NCBI GenBank assembly: GCA_026873275.1
Contig: JANTUC010000014.1
Coordinates: 682,001 to 746,000, forward strand
DNA: 64,000 nucleotides
Direction: 5' to 3'
Origin: Pseudopithomyces maydicus
Lineage: Eukaryota > Ascomycota > Dothideomycetes > Pleosporales > Didymosphaeriaceae
Shown in pieces: positions 22,409 to 31,965 of the stretch; position 1 is the first letter of the stretch; each line of letters begins with the position of its first letter. The notes beneath the pieces were generated by a model. It worked only from the letters and a program-made list of their open reading frames with translations, did not search any database and was not told where the DNA came from. Both the position numbers and the translations under genes were made by a program.

Positions 22409-23829
22409 TTACTCACTGACCTCTCTTACATCAGCCCTTGTGCCAACCACTGCAGCCTTTTTTCCAACAACGCCTCCAGACTCTTCACTTTCAGCATCTC
22501 CGTTAGCAACTGCCTTAGCCTTCTGGAATGGGTATCGCCCTTCCCTCTCTTTGAAACCCATGACTAAAAACCCAGCAATGACAACTACCCAATACAAGTT
22601 GTACGAGATGACCGAGCCATATGTAGCGCTGTTCTGCCAACCAAACAGCGAGTTGAAGATACCCCAACCGCCATCACCGTTCTCGCCAGGCGAGCAGCAA
22701 TTTACGTGCCAAACGGACTTGCGAATATCGTAGCTACCTGGTCCGGCTCCTGCTTCAGCAGCACCTGTTCATCGAAAGAAGTCAGTAATCTGAAATCCGT
22801 ATTGGATTCGTATTTAGGAGTGACGAACCTTCGCCCGCAAGCTTTACCCACGCGTTCATCTCGAGGTCCCAAACGCCCTTGGAGAACAGGCCAGCGGCAA
22901 CGAGATAAAGGAAGCAGGTGGAGGCTACCAAGAATATCTGGAGCGATGTCCTGTTGCCACCTGCGTAGATGAGATAGCCGACTAGGATTCCGGCGCCGAG
23001 GCCGCAGATGACGGCAAGAGGGAAGGAGGTCGCAGGGAGGCCGAGGCCGACACCTGCAATGAACCTAAATCCTTCTATTAATTTTGGACTTCCAGCGAGA
23101 AGAATGACCAAAGGGAACTTACAGAACTGCCTCGATGCCTTCGCGAAGCACAGTGACGAATGGTAAGATGAACATCGCGTATTTCTCGCACCAGAGCTTG
23201 ACCCTTCCCCTCCCGAAAGCCATGCTATCTTTTTGCTCCAGGACCTTTGCAATCTTGACCTTCCATTTATCCTGAAGTTTCGAGACGCGAAGCAGGGCGG
23301 CGCCCATGAGTGTAATGATGACGGAAGCGACGAGCGCGAAGACACCTTCGTAGATGTACTCGGCAGATTCGAAGGCGTTGCGGCCGACGGTGTAGAAGGT
23401 ACCGATTATGCCGGCGCCGATGATCAAGCAGATCAGTACACCAAGGGCGATGCCCATCCAGATCTGTGTAGCCGTGTTAGCGCAGGGAACTGTAGATAGT
23501 ATGAAATGGATTGAGATAGGATGGTTACCTGGCGGACGAGCTTCTTGCGGATTTGGGCATCGTGTTCAGGGCCTAGGGTTTGCTTGAGGAAGGCGAGGAG
23601 GACAGAGACGATGATGCTGCATTCGAGGCATTCTCGGAAGCATATGAAGAACACTGAGGGGTGAGTTAGCCGTGACACCTCCAGGTATGTGTACCAAAAC
23701 GAATGAGGCCTAGGAACTAGAAACTCCAGGTTTCATTTGGGAATATGTGGAGGGTTGAACAGATGGGGCTCCTAGTTCCACAATGCTGCATGTCGCCAAC
23801 TTACCCGGCACCGCAAAGACGTTGACCAT
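22409..23829 (-). CDS. FTR1: High-affinity plasma-membrane iron permease FTR1
   Basis: Five exons (23829-23805, 23653-23529, 23463-23123, 23064-22829, 22764-22409) give 360 residues in frame. The start MVNVFAVPVFFICF is recovered only by joining the 25-bp first exon. Two iron-binding (R/K)ExxE motifs are visible: RECLE at residues 15-19 and REGIE in VLREGIEAVLF. About seven hydrophobic segments follow the family layout, and the cytosolic tail is charged. FTR1 takes Fe3+ made by the ferroxidase FET3 and moves it across the plasma membrane. The fourth intron starts with a weak GTTCGT donor but is required by frame. The gene is divergent from FET3 and shares a promoter with several iron-GATA sites, so repression by an SreA-type factor in iron-replete cells is expected. 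Confidence 0.95.
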
Positions 23830-23920
23830 GATTATGAGCGCTCTACGCAAGCAATTGAAAGACAACCTTTGGCCCTCAGTGCTGAGTGCTACCAGGTAGG
23901 AGGGAAAAATTGGGAAAGCT

Positions 23921-23946
23921 TTATCAGATGTGACTAGATCTGATAA
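23921..23946. promoter_or_regulatory. Inverted pair of iron-GATA sites, FTR1-proximal
   Basis: TTATCAGAT at 23921-23929 and ATCTGATAA at 23938-23946 face each other across 8 bp. They lie about 95-115 bp upstream of the FTR1 ATG. Both match ATCWGATAA perfectly. Confidence 0.8.
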
Positions 23947-24325
23947 GCAAGTGCAAGCGAGGTCGGCGGTTCAATTGCAACCGTGCCCTGGTTAATTGAA
24001 CGCAGGTAACACTCCCGAGCAAGTACAGGGGTCGTTTTTTCTCACCACGGGATATCCTACCCCGCTTTGCTCGGAGACGTGACTCTTCATGTGTCAAGTT
24101 GGCGTTTCAACCCCCCAGCAGATGATCTGATTAGATACCTCCGCTCACATCCCGTGTCCCCATGGACTGTGGATGGACGAGAGCTTGCGTCGATCTCGGC
24201 GGCCAAGCTTTAGTTGGGGAAGACAAGCAGCCGCGGCGCAGGCTAAGTACGCCTTGATTCGCTAGTGCCCAGCGCCGTCTTCCCCAGGCGCTCTGTGGAT
24301 GCATCCAGACCCTGCACTACACCTT

Positions 24326-24350
24326 TTATCAGATCAGCAACATCTGATAA
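24326..24350. promoter_or_regulatory. Inverted pair of iron-GATA sites, mid-promoter
   Basis: TTATCAGAT at 24326-24334 and ATCTGATAA at 24342-24350 are separated by 7 bp, almost the same geometry as the FTR1-proximal pair. Both are perfect ATCWGATAA matches. Confidence 0.8.
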
Positions 24351-24575
24351 ACCGCACCGACACCACGCTCGGTGCTTCATGGCTGGATTTCTCGTCAAAT
24401 CCTGCCTTTGGCGACAAGTGCTCGGCCTCATCTCGCATTTAATCACGAAAATTCTGCACACGGGCGGGGGTCGTGGCACGCTGACAGGGCCCCCGCTCCA
24501 TCACGGTTGCACGGTTTTGCGCGTTTGATTCCGTATTCGGTGCCGGGCATTGTGAAGGCCAGGGTTTTGTGCCGT

Positions 24576-24584
24576 TTATCAGAT
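24576..24584. promoter_or_regulatory. Single iron-GATA site, FET3-proximal
   Basis: TTATCAGAT lies about 150 bp upstream of the FET3 ATG. It is a perfect match to the SreA-type consensus on the minus strand. TTATC cores recur just downstream near 24609-24618. Confidence 0.7.
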
Positions 24585-24731
24585 CTAGCCGTCGCAGACT
24601 CATCAATCTTATCTTATCCATCAGCTGTCCTGAGCCATCGCGTCGGCCACGGACGTCTACGAAAATTGGAGGCTGTCTTCTTGTCTCCGGCTTTTTGTTG
24701 ATTCTGGTGAATTCCTGAGTTTGGATCATAC

Positions 24732-26707
24732 ATGGTTTTCAAAATGATCCCATCTTTTGCGCATCTTCTCTTCCTATCCCCTCTCTTTGCCTCGCTCGCA
24801 CAGTGTGCGACGCAAACCTACGACTTTGAAGTATCGTGGGTCTCTGCCAACCCTGACGGGTTGCAAGAGCGGTCTGTCATCGGCATTAATGGCCAATGGC
24901 CAATTCCTACCATCAACGTCACGAAGGGCGACCAAGTTGTTGTCAACGTGAAGAATTCACTAGGCAATGAATCCACGAGTTTGCACTTCCATGGTTTGTA
25001 CCAAAATGGCACCACGCACATGGATGGGCCTGCGCAAGTAACGCAATGCGCAATTCTACCTGGCAATTCTTTCACATACAACTTTACTGTGAGCAAATTT
25101 CAATCCACCTCTATACTTGGACTAAATCATCCAAGGTTGACCAGCCTGGCACATACTGGTACCACTCCCACGTCAGAGGCCAGTACCCTGACGGCCTCCG
25201 AGGAGCATTCATTGTGAACGACCCTGAAGACCCACACAAGGATCTCTACGATGAAGAAATAGTGCTCACCTTCTCTGATTGGTACCACGATCACATGCCC
25301 GACCTTCTTTCAAGCTTCATCAGCATTGCGAACCCTTCAGGCGCTGAGCCAGTGCCTGATTCGGCACTCGTGAATGAGACCCAGAACCTCGCCGTCAAGA
25401 TTGAAGCTGGTAAAAGGTATAAGTTCCGCATCATTAACATGGGTGCTTTCGCGGCGCAGTATGTTTGGTTCGAGGATCATACGATGCAGGTGGTTGAGGT
25501 AGATGGCGTGTACACCCAGCCTACGGATGCCGAGATGATTTACGTCACTGTTGCACAGCGCTGGAGCGTTATTGTGACTGCGAAGAACAGCACTGATGCG
25601 AACTTTGCGTTCATGGGGAGTATGGATCAGGTAAGATCATGACCGTCTCTATTATCATTACATCCCCGAGTTTCCACCACGAAGCTGTGTCGCGCACTTT
25701 ACATGATGGATCCATGCTAAAGAAAAGTATTACAGGATCTTTTTGACGATGTTCCGGAGGGTCTTAATCCCAATGTAACCGGCTGGCTGGTGTATGACGA
25801 TGCAAAGGAGAAACCAGCCCCCAAGGAAGTCGATAGCTTTGAACCCTTCGATGATTTCAAACTCACCCCGTACGACAAAGAGGAGCTTTATGACCACGTC
25901 GACCACCAGATCCAACTCGACATGAAGATGGACAACCTCGACGATGGCGCCAACTAGTAAGTCCCTACCACATCCCCACAAGGCAAACTCTCACAAATCT
26001 AACCCCCACCCAGCGCCTTCTTCAACGACCAAACCTACGTCGCCCCCAAAGTCCCCACCCTCTACACCGTCCTCTCCACCGGCCCCAACGCCACCAACCC
26101 CCTCATCTACGGCTCACACACAAACCAATTCGTCCTCGGCCACAATCAAGTCGTCGAGATCGTCCTCAACAACGACGACCCCGGAAAGCACCCCTTCCAT
26201 CTCCACGGCCACGCCTTCCAGGTCGTCCACCGCAGCGAAGACGACGCAGGTTTCTACAACGCGTCCGAAGCCGAAGCTTTCCCCACCACTCCTATGCGCC
26301 GCGACACCATCCTCGTGAATCCCAACGGCAACATCGTGCTGCGCTTTCGCTCCGATAACCCGGGCGTGTGGCTGTTTCACTGCCACATCGAGTGGCATGT
26401 TGCATCTGGGCTGATCGCGACGATCATCGAGGCGCCGCTCGATATCCAGAAACAGCTTTCTGGTAAGATACCGCAGGATCACGTGCAGGCTTGCGCGGCG
26501 GGCAATGTGCCCATGCAGGGTAATGCTGCGGGGAACACGAAAGATTTGCTGGATTTGAGTGGGGAGGAGAAATTCCCGGGGACGATTCCGGCTGGGTTTA
26601 CGCCGAGGGGGATCGTCGCGTTGGTGTTTAGCTGTGTGGCGGCGTTTGTGGGGATGGGCGTCATTGGATGGTATGGTATGGCGCCTATTAAGGATAAGAG
26701 AGTGTGA
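24732..26707 (+). CDS. FET3: Fet3-type multicopper ferroxidase
   Basis: Four exons (24732-25088, 25136-25630, 25736-25956, 26014-26707) give 588 residues. ATG 24744 is an alternative start. An N-terminal signal peptide (about residues 1-25) is followed by three cupredoxin domains. Copper ligand blocks are present: LHFHG, YWYHSH, HPFHLHGH and HCHIEWH. The HFHGLYQNGTTHMDG signature is typical of Fet3. One C-terminal membrane segment (IVALVFSCVAAFVGMGVIGWYG) with a short basic cytosolic tail marks the anchored ferroxidase rather than a secreted laccase. It oxidises Fe2+ to Fe3+ at the cell surface and hands it to FTR1, encoded divergently next door. Numerous NxT/S sites suggest N-glycosylation. 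Shared iron-GATA sites imply co-regulation. Confidence 0.95.
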
Positions 26708-28097
26708 TTTTGGGAGTTGATTTGAAAGATTGTATGAGTACCAGATGATGGGTTGGAGTTGGGGCGTAGATGGTGCAATAGATTTGGATTCATCGATCTT
26801 GGAGGAGTGTTGAATCGTGTATTGGATTCTAGGTGATTAATAGGACCCTGAGCAGGTTTGTTCTTTGATTACTTGATGACTGCAAGCGCTACACATATAA
26901 TGAACGTGGAACGAAGCAAGTATAGGAGAGTTTCTGAGCTTTCGAATTATTCTTTTGAGGCTGCGCTTTTTGATTTATCCATATCCATATAGTTAAGTAA
27001 GCTTGACACTGTCTCAGGGCAAAATCCTCACGATCTAAATTCAGATACACTCTACGATTTTGATGTGAAAATTGAAAGAGCGCAACTTTCTTGCAATGAC
27101 CTTCTTGAAATCTACTTACCTAGGACCTAGGTGCGCAATAGAGAAACCATGTTAGCGACTATTTTAATCAACCCCCTTGCCTCCTCCCTAAAGCACCGAA
27201 GCACCGAAGCACCGAATCAATAAATCTATATGCCCCGAGAATGGACTATTCGACAATCCATGTTTATAGACTCAAGCGAGCGAAGTACCAAAGCCGCGGC
27301 CCGTATATCCCGGGTTTCGACGTGTGCCGAAGGGATCTCATCGCAGCTTTCGCGACAGCGTATCTTCGGCGACCCTGTTCTCGTCTAGCAAACGTCCCCA
27401 CTGGCGTCGCCAGACCTTCTGAATTAACCGGCGATTTTAAAATATGTACAAGGTAACTTTTAGGGGACGTCGAATCCATGTTCTGCTGCGGCGCGGTATT
27501 CGGCAGGAAGCGCAAATTGCCACATACGGCGAGCTAACGGATAGGACCCAGCGTTCCGCGCTTTGCACGGACTTCACTACGGACAATGTTTCGAGGGCTT
27601 GCAGTGCATATGCAACGGGACTACACGTGGTGAAGGATCCCGTGATCGGACGGGACCCGTGGACGAGTCTGGAGGTCCCAATGACGCAGCGCAGCGTGGA
27701 CGGGAGGATCGTGCGAACCTGCGCAAGTGCGGCGTGGAACATTGTGCTGGCTGACTTGCACAAGAAAAACATGACATTCGCTAGGACGAGCACTTGAATA
27801 CAGGCTATTTGCAAAAAATGATGATGATGATCATGATGTGGATACTCCCCGTTTCAAAGTACGCTGCGCATGGATACACAATTCAAAGTCCGAGAGCCTG
27901 ACAACAGCGCTAATTCCCGTGCCAGCTCGTAAAATCAGTCGGGTATGTTACACGAATTGGTCAAAGTCCATCTCAGCTCCAAGCCGGACCATGCATGAGT
28001 CCAGGATAATATACCCAAAGCATCCTCGCGGTCCGCCGACACCCCACGCTTCAGACCGTGCTCCACGCCGTATCGTGCCTCCGAATTAGCACCGCCA
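26708..28097. other. Intergenic, no supported gene
   Basis: This is a spacer after FET3. A short direct repeat of GAAGCACC (three copies) is at about 27190-27220. Frames of 117-125 codons occur on both strands at 27437-27814. They overlap each other and have no domain, although the minus-strand one begins with a hydrophobic segment. I do not call a gene. Confidence 0.4.
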
Positions 28098-29147
28098 TTA
28101 GTGCGTAGCTTCAGCCGGTACGTCCTCAGGCTCATCAGGGTGACACGTCGGACAGTCGTACAGCCAGCTGCAAAATTGGCGGACCGTGAGCTCTGGACCG
28201 ACCTGGCCCACGCAGTGGCCTTGGAGACACCACCACGCCCATTGGTTGTTGTTGCTGGGGTCGCGCATGAGGTAGTTCTCGCCAGGAGACCACATGTCCA
28301 GAGAGAAGGTGATGCGATTGAACTTCGGGCCTAGACGACCTGCTTTGATGGATTCGATTGCCGAGGCGTCGCAGTCTTTGTCGGAAGCAGAGCCCATCAT
28401 CCTGAGGGCTTGCGTCGCGTGATACCAGACCCAGAGGGGGTTCCAGAGCGGGTCACCGATGGCCTTGACGTGCAGGTTGAGTTCGGAAATGTTCTCAGCT
28501 ACGGAGAGCTGGCGACGTATCTGGCGGGCGAGGACCCATTCTTCTGGTTTCATGTTGCGAGGGTCCGATACGCCTAACATGGTACTTGTGGTGACGAGCT
28601 TGATCTCGCATTTCCGTACGCGTTTAAGCACCTGCGATGATATTTTCCAGATGTTCTTGTTCTCCTCGTCGGGCGTCTCGGGCGGCGAGTAGTTGTGAGG
28701 TGCCACTGTCAGGTGGAAGGTTCGCTTTTTGCACATCAGATCTATGTATTCCGAATAAATTTGTTTGTTGGCCAAAAAGAGGAAGTTGCTCTGGTGGCTG
28801 GTGTCCTCGCTGTCCTTGGAGCTAAGTTGTGGTATGCTCGGTAGCCAACTGAGTCCATGATTCTGAGGGCTGGGTTGTGGAGGTGGGTAGTGAGGATCCT
28901 CGAGTAGATTTTCGTATACCATATCCCGGAGCTCTTGAGGGAGTTCCAGGAAAGGAAAAGGTGTGTTGTTCTGGTTCTGCATTTTTTTGATGTTGCGTTT
29001 CAGTAGGACGATGGCAAGGCGTAGTAGAGCAGCGACAAACGGTGAAAGCTTTAGAAGAGTAAGATAAAGCACGAGCGGAACAATGGGCCTTATGATATCG
29101 TCGCGCATAAACTGCGCGACGTCCAAGTGTGGGGTGTCTGTCCGCAT
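28098..29147 (-). CDS. Hypothetical protein with F-box-like N-terminal block
   Basis: The first ATG in the open frame is 29147 (349 residues); 29108 and 28982 are alternatives. The block FPFLELPQELRDMVYENLLED, starting a few residues after the 28982 ATG, is the degenerate F-box-like motif common to a large class of Pezizomycotina proteins of about 250-350 residues. This favours 28982 as the true start. The longer versions add a hydrophobic segment (IVPLVLYLTLLKLSPFVAALLRLAIVLL) that may be a membrane anchor or simply 5' UTR. The body has conserved-looking blocks (KQIYSEYIDLMCKKRTFHL, NISELNLHVKAIGDPLWNPLW) seen in such proteins, where the function is unknown. A ubiquitin-ligase role is not supported beyond the short motif. 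Confidence 0.65.
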   Translation of the reverse strand: MRTDTPHLDVAQFMRDDIIRPIVPLVLYLTLLKLSPFVAALLRLAIVLLKRNIKKMQNQNNTPFPFLELPQELRDMVYENLLEDPHYPPPQPSPQNHGLSWLPSIPQLSSKDSEDTSHQSNFLFLANKQIYSEYIDLMCKKRTFHLTVAPHNYSPPETPDEENKNIWKISSQVLKRVRKCEIKLVTTSTMLGVSDPRNMKPEEWVLARQIRRQLSVAENISELNLHVKAIGDPLWNPLWVWYHATQALRMMGSASDKDCDASAIESIKAGRLGPKFNRITFSLDMWSPGENYLMRDPSNNNQWAWWCLQGHCVGQVGPELTVRQFCSWLYDCPTCHPDEPEDVPAEATH

Positions 29148-30408
29148 CGTGATGGTCGAGCGCTGTACTAGGTCTAGCGTATTACGGACACCGATTGGGG
29201 GCAGTTCAACAGGGTTGTGCAAGGTATCGGCGCCGCCCAAGTATGGCCTTCAACTGGGCACCTCCCACGACCTCCGGATTCCAATAGAGCCAGGTGGACA
29301 GTCTCCACGGGGCGCGCTCGCGTCAGCCTAAATTTCCTAGCTTACCTTGGTAAGTAGGATTTTCAGAGATGCATATGCAGGTATACTGCGACACGACGGC
29401 TGGGAACAGGTGGAAACTAAGGAGTGACAGTAAGCAGAGGCAGGTGAAAAGAGTAGAGAGGAAGAAAGGTGGAGGATGCGACGACAATGGCGCGTAGACA
29501 ATCGACTTTGATGTTTGCCGCCTGATTCAGGAGCGAGTGACGAAGCCTGCGCCTCCGCACAGCGCGTGACATAGCCACACTTCGTGGCTGCCCAGCAAAC
29601 AACGCTTTCGAATCTCCGCCCACGACAATTGAAACAGTACCTTCAGCTCCTAGTTGTTGCGACAAGAAACTGCGGTTAAAACGCGGGATTCCTGCACAGC
29701 GCGCGGGACTCGGAGGGCTTACTGGACAATAATAGGCGAGCTGTCCCGCATGTACCTACAGCGATGACGCACGATTACGTTTGATGTATAGTGGGTAAAC
29801 TTTATAGAGCTTGTTCAGACAGAATGATATCGGGAGACTATCATCTCGTAAGTGTTGAGTTGTTGAATCTACCTGTGCCGCACCCTACCTAGGTGACCCG
29901 GATGTAGCGGCATCTGGACTAGGCGCGGCTAGTTTCGACAGATTCACTGCATCATCAAAGGCTGAGAGTATTAAATCGTCTGTAAGCTGTTTAAAACAAT
30001 TTGAACGATGGTTGTAAGATGCACTGACAATGGGGTCTATATAAAACGCCTGCGGGTTTGATCAAATCACGTGATCCCAATAGCAGGGCTCCAGGGCTAC
30101 AGGTATCTAATCCTAATCGGTAAAGACAGCTTGGTGGTGGTGTCCTAATCGTCCTTTGCAATCTCACACAACCTCCTTCATCTGCTGCGGCTCTGACGCA
30201 CGACCCTACTCATCGACTTCCAAATTTGGACTCCATCTGGTCTGTGATTAATCTTGGTATGAAACCTGTCTCATTACTACATAATTGGCATACACTCCAG
30301 TAATCTCTAAAGTACACGAAGAGAAACACGTATTAATCCACGAACAAATAATATACTGTGGCCCAAACCGTACTCCGACGCCTAGTACCCAAGCCTTTCA
30401 CCTCTGCA
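29148..30408. other. Intergenic, no gene seen
   Basis: This spacer lies between the F-box-like gene and the C2H2 regulator. Only short frames without motifs occur. A CACGTG core (E-box/bZIP type) lies near 30069. A shadow frame of 82 codons at 29417-29665 is not convincing. Confidence 0.4.
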
Positions 30409-31881
30409 TCAGGGGGACGATTGCTGACGCTTTTTCTCTTCTTCCTTCTTCAATGCATTCATATACATGGCTTGGATCTTCTCCACGATCTTCTGGTCGT
30501 TTTTGAAGTAAGCCTGAACATCTGAAAGCGGCATCCTTGTATTGCGCCAAGTTTTGCAGCCCTCCTTCGCTATGTGCGTCTGCCAATGGGCCACGAGATT
30601 GTCATACCTGTTGAACACCTTTGGTTTATTCAACGAGGCACATATGATGCACGGATGCTGCGGTATCATCATCTCGCTTGGGTCGGAATGGACATAGCCA
30701 TGCGTACTTTTCTCGTGGCGTGTTCGGTGCTCTTCCCTTTGGAAAGCTTTGTAGCACTTCCTGCAGCGATGCAATGGATCTCGGCCGGTGCGGGACCTAT
30801 ACTCCTTGCTCTTTTCGTCCCAGAAGAACTCGCCATCTTCTTTGACATCCCAGATTTCCCCTTGGACAAGTCTAGGGCAATAGCCCCCTGCTGTTTCCCC
30901 TTTCACACTCTTCGCCCGTCTTAAGTTTCTAGTCGACTTCCTCTCTTTGTGCACCTTGGATCGTCTGGCTTGCCCTCTGGCGACTGACTTGCCTCCGGTA
31001 GGTGACTCGTATATCAAAGGCTCAAGACGAAGTGCTTTACAATCGTTGTCCGGCTCTCGTTTCACTGGGGATGGTGAGTGTTCTTGCTTGAAGCTGACCT
31101 CTTGTGGTGATTGCGCAAAGGAGCATGTGAGCTCTTCAAATGATTCCGGATGCGAAAGATATGGTGATGGGACCATCACATAGTCGCCTTCTTCAACCTC
31201 AACACTTGTAGGAGGTCCCACGTCAACATATTCATCGTCGACGTCTGCCATGTCGATTGACGGTTGTAGTGTCGCCATATGAGGTGCATGATCGAAGGTA
31301 ATTGGCTCAATCCAAAGACTCGGGGCTGCTCCTCTAGACACGTCGAACGAAGACGCGGGGTTGCTCAAATGACGGCTTGTATTTGCGTCTGCCATAGACC
31401 AAGAGTCCCAGACAAACTGACGGGAAGCGGCCATGGACGTGTCGAAACCGGACTGGGATGACATGTGGGGTTCGAAGTAAAGTCCAGAGGAGTGCGCATT
31501 CATGGATGCAGTCGGGTTTTCTAATACCCACGGTTCACACAAGCCGTCGTCCGCGCTCACCAACGATTTGGGTTCCATCGGTGGCCCGCGGAAAGATTGG
31601 TCGTGTAATTCTTGGTTCTGTTCATATGGGAGCAAATCTGCAAAATTTCTGCCGTTCAAGGGACTCTCCACATGTGTCGGCGTCACTGGCATAGAGTAAT
31701 CTGTTGAGCAGCTTCCGAAAGACATTGAGGTATTTGCCGATGCGATCGAGTCCCTCCGGGTATCAAGGTTGTACATCATAGGAGGAGTAAGGAGACCGGA
31801 CGTTGGCATTATCGATGGTGAAGAATCGTATTCCTCCTGAGGGTGAACACTCTGGAAGTTGACGGCAGCTGCGCTGGACAT
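30409..31881 (-). CDS. C2H2 zinc-finger transcription factor
   Basis: Intronless 490-residue frame from ATG 31881. Residues 1-330 are Ser/Pro/Met/Asp-rich and disordered, as in fungal activators. The C-terminal part has two C2H2 fingers. The first, CRKCYKAFQREEHRTRH, uses C-x2-C-x12-H-x4-H. The second, CIICASLNKPKVFNRYDNLVAH, has an enlarged C-x2-C-x17-H-x3-H spacing. Paired Q/NR..EH..RH and R.DNL.AH helices resemble the tandem-finger arrangement of developmental and stress regulators such as BrlA or Msn2-like proteins, but the spacing differs and I do not assign an orthologue. A basic KVHKERKSTRNLRRAKS stretch may be a nuclear signal. The 5' side has a likely UTR intron, an overlapping upstream ORF and a very long gene-free region. 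Confidence 0.8.
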   Translation of the reverse strand: MSSAAAVNFQSVHPQEEYDSSPSIMPTSGLLTPPMMYNLDTRRDSIASANTSMSFGSCSTDYSMPVTPTHVESPLNGRNFADLLPYEQNQELHDQSFRGPPMEPKSLVSADDGLCEPWVLENPTASMNAHSSGLYFEPHMSSQSGFDTSMAASRQFVWDSWSMADANTSRHLSNPASSFDVSRGAAPSLWIEPITFDHAPHMATLQPSIDMADVDDEYVDVGPPTSVEVEEGDYVMVPSPYLSHPESFEELTCSFAQSPQEVSFKQEHSPSPVKREPDNDCKALRLEPLIYESPTGGKSVARGQARRSKVHKERKSTRNLRRAKSVKGETAGGYCPRLVQGEIWDVKEDGEFFWDEKSKEYRSRTGRDPLHRCRKCYKAFQREEHRTRHEKSTHGYVHSDPSEMMIPQHPCIICASLNKPKVFNRYDNLVAHWQTHIAKEGCKTWRNTRMPLSDVQAYFKNDQKIVEKIQAMYMNALKKEEEKKRQQSSP

Positions 31882-31895
31882 TGCTAGGTTCGACT

Positions 31896-31965
31896 CTGTG
31901 ATAGACCAGGGCGATCAGCAATCGTTTTCTTTCTACGGCTACCGGCAACATAACTCAACACTCAC
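31896..31965 (-). other. Likely 5' UTR intron of the C2H2 gene
   Basis: On the minus strand a GTGAGT donor begins at 31965 and a ATCACAG acceptor ends at 31896, 14 bp before the ATG. Removing the 70 bp also removes an upstream ATG at 31951 that opens a 62-codon frame overlapping the main start. Splicing could therefore affect translation. Confidence 0.45.

Larger units (their letters stand above)
23830..24731. promoter_or_regulatory. Divergent FTR1/FET3 promoter with five iron-GATA sites
   Basis: This 902-bp region contains five copies of ATCTGATAA or its complement TTATCAGAT. Four are arranged as two inverted pairs and one is single. ATCWGATAA is the known consensus of the SreA/Urbs1/SRE family of iron-responsive GATA repressors. 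The spacing and number argue strongly for iron control of both genes. No coding frame of note lies here. Confidence 0.8.

Noticed and set aside
27437..27814. 125-codon minus-strand frame with a hydrophobic start
   Set aside because: It resembles a small secreted protein at the N terminus only. The opposite strand is equally open and no Cys pattern or processing site is convincing.
28983..29240. Longer N terminus of the F-box-like protein starting at 29240
   Set aside because: Position 29238-29240 encodes TTG, not ATG. The F-box-like block begins just after the ATG at 28982, so upstream residues may be UTR.
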